A program made the translations under genes and the position numbers. A stretch of DNA of 61,224 nt, taken from Symploca sp. SIO2C1. Its GTDB lineage: Bacteria; Cyanobacteriota; Cyanobacteriia; Cyanobacteriales; Coleofasciculaceae. The notes beneath the pieces are model-generated. The model ran no database searches and had not been told where the DNA came from. It saw only the letters and a list, made by a program, of their open reading frames with translations. Positions 24,535 to 32,635 of the stretch are shown here, in pieces (within the stretch, counting starts at the first letter, position 1; the number at the start of each line of letters is the position of its first letter). The stretch covers positions 85,170 through 146,393 of the forward strand of contig JAAHGL010000001.1 in assembly GCA_010692635.1 (NCBI GenBank). Reading direction: 5' to 3'.

Positions 24535-25524
24535 TTATTTGAAAGGATCAACAGGATTAGGAGACTGAATAGGATTGGTTATAGGCGAAACATTCCTATT
24601 ATCTAGACTTAGAGACTCTTCTACAAAGTATCCCAATCTAATTACATATTGCTCACCACGATTTTGAGCAATTGGAATTGGCAAAATATGTTGATATCCC
24701 TCCCCAAAAGTTAACAGTAGATTGCTGCCATCACTCATACAGCGCTGTTCCTCACGATTAACAACACAGAGAACACCAAAACCATTACGGCGACCATTAG
24801 TAAGATATAGTTTTCTTAATTGGTAGCCATTCTGAGCATAAAAGTTGTTCAGTTTATTGGTAACCTGAAAACAGCGTTGCTCTGATGTCCAAGAGTTCTG
24901 AGAAAATGTGTAATCCCGCCAAGCAAAAATAGGGCCTGTTTTTTGTCCACTAGCGAGAGAAACAGCAATGGTTTCATAACTGCTCTCATTCTTGTTGTAG
25001 CTACAGGCAAACCTTACAGTTGGAGGATTTACACTGACAACTTCACCCTCAGAGGATGGAGAATTCGGTAAAATAACTCTACCATTGGTATCAGTTAGCT
25101 TGAGAACAACTCGATAGTCTCCTTGGCTGTTATCAACCGAAGAAACAAAGATTCTCCAAGTTCCTGTTTCAGCAGTATTGAAATCCTTAAATTTTTCTCG
25201 CTCTCCTACTCCCTCCTGATCAATAGATTTCAGTAACCTGCCATTGGGATCAACTACATATAACTTCAAATTCACCCCAGAACTCGCAACAGGAATCACT
25301 TCTAATTCGATGTCGTAGCCTGAGATTGTTTTGAAATGATACTCATTACAGATTTCTTCTTGAGTCAAGTTACAACTTGGCGTGTCAGTGAAGCTAATTC
25401 TTCCCCAAACAGGTTCGGTAGATTGCAACTCCTGAATTGCCCAAGCCGTCTTCCCAAAGCCTAAAAGAGAAATTCCCGTAATGGCAATAGCGGTAGTAAT
25501 CTTATGGAACAAGTTGCTCTTCAT
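24535..25524 (-). CDS. PPC plus COP23 domain secreted protein
   Basis: 329 residues, signal peptide ending AWA. Residues of about 35-150 look like a pre-peptidase C-terminal (PPC) beta-sandwich (SGVNLKLYVVDPNGRLL, TGTWRIFVSSVDNSQGDYRVVL). Residues of about 170-300 are a COP23 domain (RFACSYNKNESSYETIAVSL, CMSDGSNLLLTF). It has no protease domain. It is first of the six-gene minus-strand run that begins at the divergent promoter region 25525-25821, opposite the kinase gene. Confidence 0.8.
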   Translation of the reverse strand: MKSNLFHKITTAIAITGISLLGFGKTAWAIQELQSTEPVWGRISFTDTPSCNLTQEEICNEYHFKTISGYDIELEVIPVASSGVNLKLYVVDPNGRLLKSIDQEGVGEREKFKDFNTAETGTWRIFVSSVDNSQGDYRVVLKLTDTNGRVILPNSPSSEGEVVSVNPPTVRFACSYNKNESSYETIAVSLASGQKTGPIFAWRDYTFSQNSWTSEQRCFQVTNKLNNFYAQNGYQLRKLYLTNGRRNGFGVLCVVNREEQRCMSDGSNLLLTFGEGYQHILPIPIAQNRGEQYVIRLGYFVEESLSLDNRNVSPITNPIQSPNPVDPFK

Positions 25525-25821
25525 GAGCAGATATCCGAAAATTTTACAAGGGTTTGACGTAAAGCTTTCGTGAACTTTCAGTAGTAATACTATAGCTAGA
25601 GTAAAAAGAGCAGCAAGTAAAGTTTACATTTATTTATTTTTAGAGGCTCACTTGCTTTTAATTTAAAGAGTCAGTAAAGTTATTTTAGAGGATATAGAGG
25701 ATATAGAGGCAAATGGGGAGCAGATCAGCTTTGTCAGCTGGGCTTTACTGACATACTTCCGGACATCTCGGATCATAGCCTCTAAATCAATACTCCAAAA
25801 CGACAGTACAGGGTGAATTAG
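25525..25821. promoter_or_regulatory. Divergent promoter region of the secreted-protein run and the kinase
   Basis: A 297-base AT-rich gap between head-to-head genes. It should hold promoters for both directions. A direct repeat GAGGATATAGAGGATATAGAGG (two units of GAGGATATA, 25688-25706) and a TCAGCTGGGCTTTACTGACAT stretch are visible. I cannot assign -10/-35 boxes with confidence. Confidence 0.45.
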
Positions 25822-26859
25822 ATGTTAAAAACGACGATAGGCGGACGCTATCACATTATCAAAGAACTTGGTAGAGGTTCATACGGTCAAACATGGTTAG
25901 CAGAAGACCAACATTTACCTGGCTCTCCCTACTGTGTAGTTAAACAATTCAAGCCCCAACCTAGCAGCGCCTCTACCTTGAAGATAGCCCAACGATTATT
26001 TGAAGAAGAACCAAAAATTTTACAACAATTGGCAAAACACGACCTAATTCCGCAAATAATGGCTTATGTAGAAGAAAACGATGAGCGCTACTTAGTTCAG
26101 GAATATATTCAAGGGCATGATCTAAGCACAGAACTCAATTCAGGGGAAAAGTTTAGTGAAGCTTCAGTTATAGAGCTTTTACAACAAATTTTACAAGCCT
26201 TAGAGTTTATTCAACAGCATAACGTTATCCACCGCGACATTAAACCGTCTAACTTAATGAGACGTGAGCAAGATGGCAAAGTAGTTCTGATTGACTTTGG
26301 AGCCGTCAAAAAGTGGCAACCTTCTAACCAGCATACAGCACCGACTGTTGTCATTGGCACACTAGGCTATAAACCTCCTGAACAAGACAGGGGTTATCCC
26401 AACCTCAGTAGTGATATATATGCAGTAGGAATGATTGGAATCCAAGCACTTACAGGACAACTGCCCAACACCCTACAATTGGATTCTGATAACAAAGTAA
26501 TCTGGCGTAATAAGCAAGTAAAGGTTAGTGATGAACTAGCAGCAGTTTTAGATAAAATGGTACGCTACGATTTTTATGAGCGTTACTCCAGTGCAACTCA
26601 GGCACTAGAAGCACTTAAAGAGGTTAAGCACAAACCACAGGCAACAATACTATCTACCCTTTCTCAACCCAATATACAAGCTTCACCATCTCCACACTTT
26701 AATTTTAAGGCAATGTTTCTAGCTTGCTCGTTCTTCGCTCTCCTTGCTTTGGGTTCTTTCCTTTTAGTCTCAGAAGTATCAAAAGGAGATAAACCAGAAA
26801 CAATTATTCCCGATACAACACCATCTCCTGTCCGTGAGCCATGCTATCCCTGGTGTTGA
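25822..26859 (+). CDS. Membrane-anchored Ser/Thr protein kinase
   Basis: 345 residues. The Hanks-type kinase has GRGSYG at 18-23, VVKQF lysine near 41, HRDIKPSNL near 137 and DFG near 158, so all catalytic residues are present. One membrane helix at about 292-312 (AMFLACSFFALLALGSFLLV) puts a short proline/cysteine-rich tail (EPCYPWC) outside. Compared with usual cyanobacterial kinases, the outer part is very short. Its position between secreted COP23/protease genes and two AAA ATPases suggests one signalling unit. FHA domains at 15985 are possible readers of its phosphorylation. Confidence 0.9.
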   Translation: MLKTTIGGRYHIIKELGRGSYGQTWLAEDQHLPGSPYCVVKQFKPQPSSASTLKIAQRLFEEEPKILQQLAKHDLIPQIMAYVEENDERYLVQEYIQGHDLSTELNSGEKFSEASVIELLQQILQALEFIQQHNVIHRDIKPSNLMRREQDGKVVLIDFGAVKKWQPSNQHTAPTVVIGTLGYKPPEQDRGYPNLSSDIYAVGMIGIQALTGQLPNTLQLDSDNKVIWRNKQVKVSDELAAVLDKMVRYDFYERYSSATQALEALKEVKHKPQATILSTLSQPNIQASPSPHFNFKAMFLACSFFALLALGSFLLVSEVSKGDKPETIIPDTTPSPVREPCYPWC

Positions 26860-26936
26860 AATTCAGAATATAGAAAATCCATACTTTCTGTATTCTTCCA
26901 AGGCTCAAGAAAAAATTAGAATAGTTTGAGAGTTTA

Positions 26937-28280
26937 ATGAGGCTATCTCGTCCCTTCCTAGTTAACATCGCTCATGAGCATCAACTCTCCCCAGATCAGG
27001 AGGAAGTCTTCCTGCTGCGTTTCGCGAGTGAGATGGAATATGAGCAAATTGCGCACCAACTTAAGACCTCCAGAGGAGCGTGCGGCAAACGCATGAGTGA
27101 AATCTACAAAAAGTTTGACATCACTGGCGGCACTAGAGGCAAAGAAACACAACTACGAAATCTACTCACCAATAAGTATCAATATCAGCAAACAGGAGAA
27201 ATTAGCGCCTCAACATCAGTGCTTCTCAATCATCAGCCCTTACCTGCATTTCCAGGAAGTCCACTAGACATCAACTCTCCCTTTTACATCAAGCGCCCTC
27301 CCATTGAGGACTATTGCTCCCAACAAATTTTGCAACCAGGCTCCTTGATTCGCATCAAAGCTCCTCAACAGATGGGAAAAACCTCCCTGATGCTGAGAAT
27401 TCTTCACCAAGCCAAGCAGCAAAACTATCGAATTGTCAACTTAGACCTTCAGCTCATAGACAGAAGTAAATTTCAAGACTTAGATAAATTCCTACGAGAT
27501 TTCTGCATCAATGTTAGTAAACAGTTGGAGTTAGAGCCAGACTTTAAGGATGTTCTAGATGATGATTACTGGGATGAGACTGGACTCAGTAGTAAAATCA
27601 AAACTACCAGCTATTTTGATGAATATTTATTACCCAAAATCAATCTTAATCAAAATCTTATCTTAGCAATCGATAAACTAGATCTTATCTTTGAATATTC
27701 TGAACTTTGCAAAGATTTCCTGAGTCTTCTAAGGGCTTGGTATGAAAAAAGTCAATCCAGTATTACCTGGAACAAATTACATTATATCATCATTCACTCC
27801 ACCGACTGTTATCTGCCTCTTGATATTAGTCAGTCTCCCTTTAATGTCGGTATACCCATTATCTTACAAGGGTTTAGCCAGGAACAGGTACAAGAACTAG
27901 CCAAACAATATCAACTCAATTTGAGCCAAAAACAGATAGACTCATTAATGAATTTAGTAGGAGGACATCCTTTTTTAATTAGCTTAGCTTTTTATCATCT
28001 TGCTTATCGAAATACAACTCTTGAGATGATTCTAGAAACTGCCCCTACTGAAGCAGGAATTTATAGTGACCATCTACGAACAATCATGACTAAAATAGAG
28101 CAAGAGCCGGAAGTAATCAAATCAATCAAAGAAATCATTAGTGCTAAGGAAAAAGTTCAGTTTAGGTCAGATTTAGCTTTTAAATTATACGGTTTAGGAT
28201 TAGTAACACTAGATGGTAATAAAGTCGGAACTTCCTTGAATTTGTATCGTCAATATTTAAGTGAAAGATTACCAGACTAA
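26937..28280 (+). CDS. HTH plus AAA_35 (STAND-like) ATPase
   Basis: 447 residues. The N-terminal 75 residues are a winged or sigma-like helix-turn-helix (LSPDQEEVFLLRFASEMEYEQIAHQLKTS) of the kind found at the front of cyanobacterial vMAP-type conflict proteins. Then comes an AAA_35 ATPase: Walker A APQQMGKTSL near 143, Walker B ILAIDKLDLIF near 243, and the GGHPFLI motif near 345. No effector, repeat or membrane part is present, so it would act with another protein, presumably the AAA_35/WD40 protein encoded at 28735. Confidence 0.8.
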   Translation: MRLSRPFLVNIAHEHQLSPDQEEVFLLRFASEMEYEQIAHQLKTSRGACGKRMSEIYKKFDITGGTRGKETQLRNLLTNKYQYQQTGEISASTSVLLNHQPLPAFPGSPLDINSPFYIKRPPIEDYCSQQILQPGSLIRIKAPQQMGKTSLMLRILHQAKQQNYRIVNLDLQLIDRSKFQDLDKFLRDFCINVSKQLELEPDFKDVLDDDYWDETGLSSKIKTTSYFDEYLLPKINLNQNLILAIDKLDLIFEYSELCKDFLSLLRAWYEKSQSSITWNKLHYIIIHSTDCYLPLDISQSPFNVGIPIILQGFSQEQVQELAKQYQLNLSQKQIDSLMNLVGGHPFLISLAFYHLAYRNTTLEMILETAPTEAGIYSDHLRTIMTKIEQEPEVIKSIKEIISAKEKVQFRSDLAFKLYGLGLVTLDGNKVGTSLNLYRQYLSERLPD

Positions 28281-28291
28281 AAGGATTAAAA

Positions 28292-28666
28292 ATGAAAGTT
28301 GAAAATAAGAAAGAAAATACAGCTAAATCCCCAATACTACAGTTAAGAATCTTGGCACTTGCTGTCCTCATAGCTCCCCTGTGGGCTGCTAGAGTAGAAG
28401 CTTGTTCTGTGTCTGGAAGCATATATGGTGCTAATAGCAGTTCTTCTTTTTATGTGGGACTTATCGATCCCAATAATAATCAGTGGTTAATGGATGCTCG
28501 TGCGAATGACCAATATAGGTTTTCTAGCATTCCACGAGGTAGCTTTTTAGTGCGAGTCTTTAACTCCTCCCGTGGACGCTCTCCAGCAAGAACTTCTCCT
28601 AGAGAGAGATGGGTAAGCTGTAGAAGTAATGAAAGTATATCAAGCGTAGATTTTGCTTTAGATTAG
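28292..28666 (+). CDS. Small secreted protein with carboxypeptidase-regulatory-like fold
   Basis: 124 residues with a signal sequence (ILALAVLIAPLWAARVEA). A small beta domain follows: CSVSGSIYGANSSSSFYVGLID, then YRFSSIPRGSFLVRVFN, resembling carboxypeptidase regulatory or transthyretin-like domains. It begins 11 bases after the preceding ATPase gene and is probably co-transcribed. Role unknown; an extracytoplasmic ligand or binding partner is possible. Confidence 0.6.
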   Translation: MKVENKKENTAKSPILQLRILALAVLIAPLWAARVEACSVSGSIYGANSSSSFYVGLIDPNNNQWLMDARANDQYRFSSIPRGSFLVRVFNSSRGRSPARTSPRERWVSCRSNESISSVDFALD

Positions 28667-28734
28667 TATGTCCCTATCGAAAGAGCCTCTTGATGTGTCG
28701 CATCCATAACACAGAGAGTTAACCAGAATAATCA

Positions 28735-31533
28735 ATGAGAAATCAGGGTATGCCAGGAGGACAAAGCTTCATTGACAAATACAGAATTGGGGGAACTCTC
28801 CCACCCAATCACCCTACCTATATTGAGCGACAGGCAGATCAAGATTTTTATGAGAATTTAAAAGCTGGAAACTTTTGTTATGTCTTTAATTCGAGGCAGA
28901 CAGGAAAGTCCAGCTTGTTACTGCGAACCATAACCAAGCTACAAGAGGAAGGAATTGCCTGTGCAAAAATCGACCTTTCTCAGATTGGTAGCCATCAAAC
29001 CACTTTAGCAGAATGGTATTGGGGTTTAATTTATACCCTATCTAAAGATTTCGGGGTTTTAACTCGACCCGACTACCGAAATTGGCGGCGCGAACACGAA
29101 TTCCTCTCTCCAGTGCAATGCTTGAGTGAATTCATTGCCCAGGTACTACTAACAAATAGAAACGAAAATCTTGTTATTTTTATTGATGAAATTGATAGTA
29201 TTTTAGGTCTTAACTTCAGCACTGACGATTTTTTTGCCCTGCTCCGAGATTGTTATAATAAACGTGCTGATAGCCCAGCCTATAATCGCCTCACTTTTGC
29301 TTTGTTAGGAGTAGCTAATCCTGATGAGTTAATTCAGAACAAAAGCCGAACACCATTTAATATTGGTCACTCCATTGATTTACAACCTTTTCAATTAGAG
29401 CAGGTTCTACCTTTAGCAGAAGGATTAACAGCGGTTTCTGAACACCCCCAGACTCTTTTAAAAGAAATATTGAAATGGACGGGAGGACAACCTTTTTTAA
29501 CTCAAAAGCTCTGTCAACTGGTCTTGGAAAACTTAGAAAAAGCTTCCCATTCCCAAGCTAACATCTCTGGGCAGATTGAGCAATTAGTACAAACCAACAT
29601 CCTCGATAAATGGGAAATACAAGATGAACCACTCCACTTGAAAACAATACGCAATCGCTTTTTGCGCAATGAACAGCTTAAAGGTAAACTTTTAGGACTT
29701 TATCAGCAAGTTTTGCAAGGAAAGCAGATACCAGCAGATGGCAACTTGGCACACATCGAACTGCAACTTTCCGGACTTGTCATTAATCGGCAAGGGAAAT
29801 TAGCCGTTTATAATCAGATTTATGCTGCTATTTTTAACCAGGCTTGGATTGATGAGGAATTCGCCAACCTACGTCCTTATTCTCAAGCTATAACAGCTTG
29901 GTCAGCTTCCAATCGTCAGGATAACTCTCAACTGTTGCAAGGTCAAGCATTGCAGGAAGCGCGAACTTGGGCTGCTAACCAAAGTTTGAGTGATGAAGAT
30001 CGTCAGTTTTTAGATGCTAGCCAAGAAGCCGAAAAACAGACCCTAGCAAAAGCAAATCAAATATTAACTGAAGCTAAAATAAAAGCTGCACAGACAATTC
30101 GCAGCGGAAAAATTGGACTGCTTGTCATCTCAGTTATCGGGATTATTGCTGTTGCTGTTTCGAGTTGGTTCGTAAAACAACAACATGGAAAAATTCAAAC
30201 ACTTAAAATCGAAGGAATAAACATCTTACATGGACAAATAAATTTTCATTGGGAAGAGTTTAACAAGGGAAAGGGACAACTGCAAGCTTTGCAATCAGCA
30301 TATATTCTTGGACAAGAGTTGAAAGATATCGCTGGAGAGGATTCTTTTAGCCCACCTCGTTCTCTTCAGCAGATTCTCGATAATATTCAAGAACGTAACC
30401 AGCTTCAGCATCAAAAAAGTAGTATTATCAACCTAGCCTATAGTCCAGATGGAGAACGAATTGCTACTTTGGGAATCGATGGTAGCATTTGCTTGTGGAA
30501 CCAACGGGGCGAATTAACACACGACTGTTGGCAAGGGCATGAAGAGATTAGGGATAACGAGAGTACTAGTATTCCGAGTATAATCTTTAGTGCAAATGGA
30601 GAGCAAATTGCTACCCTTTTCAAGGATGGTACTGCCCATCTGTGGAACCTGGAAGGACAAAAATTTCCACGAAAACAAGCACTTCCCCAAGACTTACCAG
30701 ATACCGTAACAAGCATAGCTTTTAGTCAAGATGGAAATTTAATGACGATTACTGATACTAAAGGAAGGATATATTTGTGGGATAAACAGGGAAATTTACA
30801 GAACTCATGGGAAGGATATAAGAAAGAAGACGACGATGCTAAAAAAGAACTAGAAAAAACACTTAATCAAGTCTTTTTTACTCCAGATTATCAATTCATC
30901 GCCACCTTGTCAGATAACGGAACCTTGCGTCTGTGGGACAAACAAGGAAATCTCAAGGGAGAATTGAATGGAGAAAAATTTGTTTCAGAAAACCCACAAA
31001 AAGTAACAAAAGATACTCCGTTTATAGCAAATTTAGCATTTAGCTTGGATACTCGAAAAAAAATTGTTATTTACTTAGATGATTACAGTATTTATTCGGT
31101 AACAGTACAGGATATTCAAAAAAACAAAAAGATAAATATACATCAAAAAATAATTCAATCCCCAGATCCAATCCGAAGTATAGCCTTAAGTAAAAATGGA
31201 GAAAAAATAGCACTCGGAGCTTCTGAGGGAACTATTAGTCTTCAGAACTTGGAAGGCAAACCACTCAATGAATGGAAAGCTGATGAAGAAGGTGTAACTG
31301 ACATCGTTTTTAGTCCAGATGGAAAGGCAATTGCTACCGTTTCAATTGATGGCACTGCTCATCTGTGGGATTTGACAAGTAAGAAAACCCCAGAGCGAGA
31401 AGAGACATTAGATGAACTACTCCTGCGTAGCTGTGAGTGGCTTGAAGATTACTTGGTTACTCATCAAGAAGAAGCGGAAAACAAGGAGATCTCAAAGTGT
31501 CTCAAGCCTCACACCGGGGTCAATATCTTTTGA
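28735..31533 (+). CDS. AAA_35 ATPase with WD40 repeats
   Basis: 932 residues. An AAA_35 STAND-like ATPase (Walker A FNSRQTGKSSLL near 52; Walker B NLVIFIDEIDSIL near 146; GGQPFLTQKL near 248) is followed by one membrane helix near 462-480 (IGLLVISVIGIIAVAVSSWF). About seven WD40 blades follow (SPDGERIATLGIDGSICLW, SPDGKAIATVSIDGTAHLW). The ATPase is cytoplasmic and the propeller probably senses or scaffolds. The usual C-terminal CEWLEDYL segment is present. The last residues (about PHTGVNIF) are encoded inside the opposing dpdA-like gene, a sign of a junction. Confidence 0.85.
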   Translation: MRNQGMPGGQSFIDKYRIGGTLPPNHPTYIERQADQDFYENLKAGNFCYVFNSRQTGKSSLLLRTITKLQEEGIACAKIDLSQIGSHQTTLAEWYWGLIYTLSKDFGVLTRPDYRNWRREHEFLSPVQCLSEFIAQVLLTNRNENLVIFIDEIDSILGLNFSTDDFFALLRDCYNKRADSPAYNRLTFALLGVANPDELIQNKSRTPFNIGHSIDLQPFQLEQVLPLAEGLTAVSEHPQTLLKEILKWTGGQPFLTQKLCQLVLENLEKASHSQANISGQIEQLVQTNILDKWEIQDEPLHLKTIRNRFLRNEQLKGKLLGLYQQVLQGKQIPADGNLAHIELQLSGLVINRQGKLAVYNQIYAAIFNQAWIDEEFANLRPYSQAITAWSASNRQDNSQLLQGQALQEARTWAANQSLSDEDRQFLDASQEAEKQTLAKANQILTEAKIKAAQTIRSGKIGLLVISVIGIIAVAVSSWFVKQQHGKIQTLKIEGINILHGQINFHWEEFNKGKGQLQALQSAYILGQELKDIAGEDSFSPPRSLQQILDNIQERNQLQHQKSSIINLAYSPDGERIATLGIDGSICLWNQRGELTHDCWQGHEEIRDNESTSIPSIIFSANGEQIATLFKDGTAHLWNLEGQKFPRKQALPQDLPDTVTSIAFSQDGNLMTITDTKGRIYLWDKQGNLQNSWEGYKKEDDDAKKELEKTLNQVFFTPDYQFIATLSDNGTLRLWDKQGNLKGELNGEKFVSENPQKVTKDTPFIANLAFSLDTRKKIVIYLDDYSIYSVTVQDIQKNKKINIHQKIIQSPDPIRSIALSKNGEKIALGASEGTISLQNLEGKPLNEWKADEEGVTDIVFSPDGKAIATVSIDGTAHLWDLTSKKTPEREETLDELLLRSCEWLEDYLVTHQEEAENKEISKCLKPHTGVNIF

Positions 31534-32606
31534 AATCCTCTAGGCGTGTACCACTCAGAATCTCTAAGCGTTGCCATCTCAGCCTTCACCCAAGCCAGAT
31601 TATGCCGCCAGTACGGAAAGGTAGCACCAGCCTTACGCCACGTCTTCTTCCACAGGGCATTAGCGATAGGCGATCGCCCATCCGTCGATAAACTCAACCC
31701 ATACTCATCGCACAACCTCAGCAAACCAGGCAGCGGCGGGTCGTAACCCTGATGCGGCTTGAGCCAAGTCACACCGAAGATATGTACTTGAGTAACCCCA
31801 GATTCAGCAATCAAAGGAATTACCCGCCGCATCGCCTCCCAAAACACGGGCATCCACTTCTTTTGTTTCCCCAGGATGCACCACCCCCCTAACCCAAGCA
31901 CATCATCGGGTGTCGCGTATTCCAAAACCTGCTCTACACATCGCTGATACTGGAGAGCATCAACCCCCTGGCAGCTCAATACCAGTTTGTAACCATCGAG
32001 TCGATAACGTTGAGAAGAAAGATACCGCGCCGCCTCCACAGTCTGCCGAACAGCCTCCCACGCCTCATCAACCGACCAGCGCTGCTTAATTCGCTTCCCG
32101 TCAACGAATTTCTCATCGATTAGCCTGTCGTAGGACACAAGCCAAGTTTCCTTACAACCAAGCATTTTAGCCAGAGTCTGAAGTTGGCGCTCAAGGGCTT
32201 TTTCAAAGGACACCCTAGAGTTGGTGAGAACATCCGTGAACGCGCACGAATCAAACAGCAGGCGAATCTTGGACAAATCAACACCCCTGCAATTGGGGAC
32301 TTTGGTGATAGTGACCGTTTCTCCCCCTACCTTACCAGTGCGCCCCGGTGACATTTGCACACTACCACAGATATTGTTCAACTCCGAGCGCCCCTGGTAA
32401 GCATAGGTATTCGCCTGGGCATTAACGAAGCACTCCAAATCTGGCTTAAGCCGAGACTGCCTGACCCCATACGCTTCAGCCAGATATTCCACAAGAAACG
32501 TTTGAAACCTTGAGGTGACAGAGGCTCCTACCTCTTCAATCAGTTGTTTCGCCAGTTCTTCAAGATTAGGAACCTTGGGAATAAATGGGGGATTTTTTCT
32601 AAGCAA
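31509..32606 (-). CDS. DpdA-like DNA (or tRNA) guanine transglycosylase
   Basis: 365 residues with the layout of phage transglycosylases related to tRNA-guanine transglycosylase. There is an LLFDSCAFTD motif near 110, a barrel segment KLVLSCQGVDALQYQRCVEQV, then DVLGLGGWCILGK near 235-247, then VHIFGVTWLKP and a late LSLSTDGRSP. DpdA enzymes exchange guanine in DNA for 7-deazaguanines, altering restriction sensitivity. It lies 29 bases downstream of the methylase fusion in one operon. The precursor genes (queuosine pathway) are absent, so host preQ0 or preQ1 would be needed. Fold assignment is moderately sure; DNA as substrate is inferred from phage context. Confidence 0.6.
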   Translation of the reverse strand: MLRKNPPFIPKVPNLEELAKQLIEEVGASVTSRFQTFLVEYLAEAYGVRQSRLKPDLECFVNAQANTYAYQGRSELNNICGSVQMSPGRTGKVGGETVTITKVPNCRGVDLSKIRLLFDSCAFTDVLTNSRVSFEKALERQLQTLAKMLGCKETWLVSYDRLIDEKFVDGKRIKQRWSVDEAWEAVRQTVEAARYLSSQRYRLDGYKLVLSCQGVDALQYQRCVEQVLEYATPDDVLGLGGWCILGKQKKWMPVFWEAMRRVIPLIAESGVTQVHIFGVTWLKPHQGYDPPLPGLLRLCDEYGLSLSTDGRSPIANALWKKTWRKAGATFPYWRHNLAWVKAEMATLRDSEWYTPRGFQKILTPV

Positions 32607-32635
32607 GGGGACATCCCCCGAATCCGCTTGCTTTC

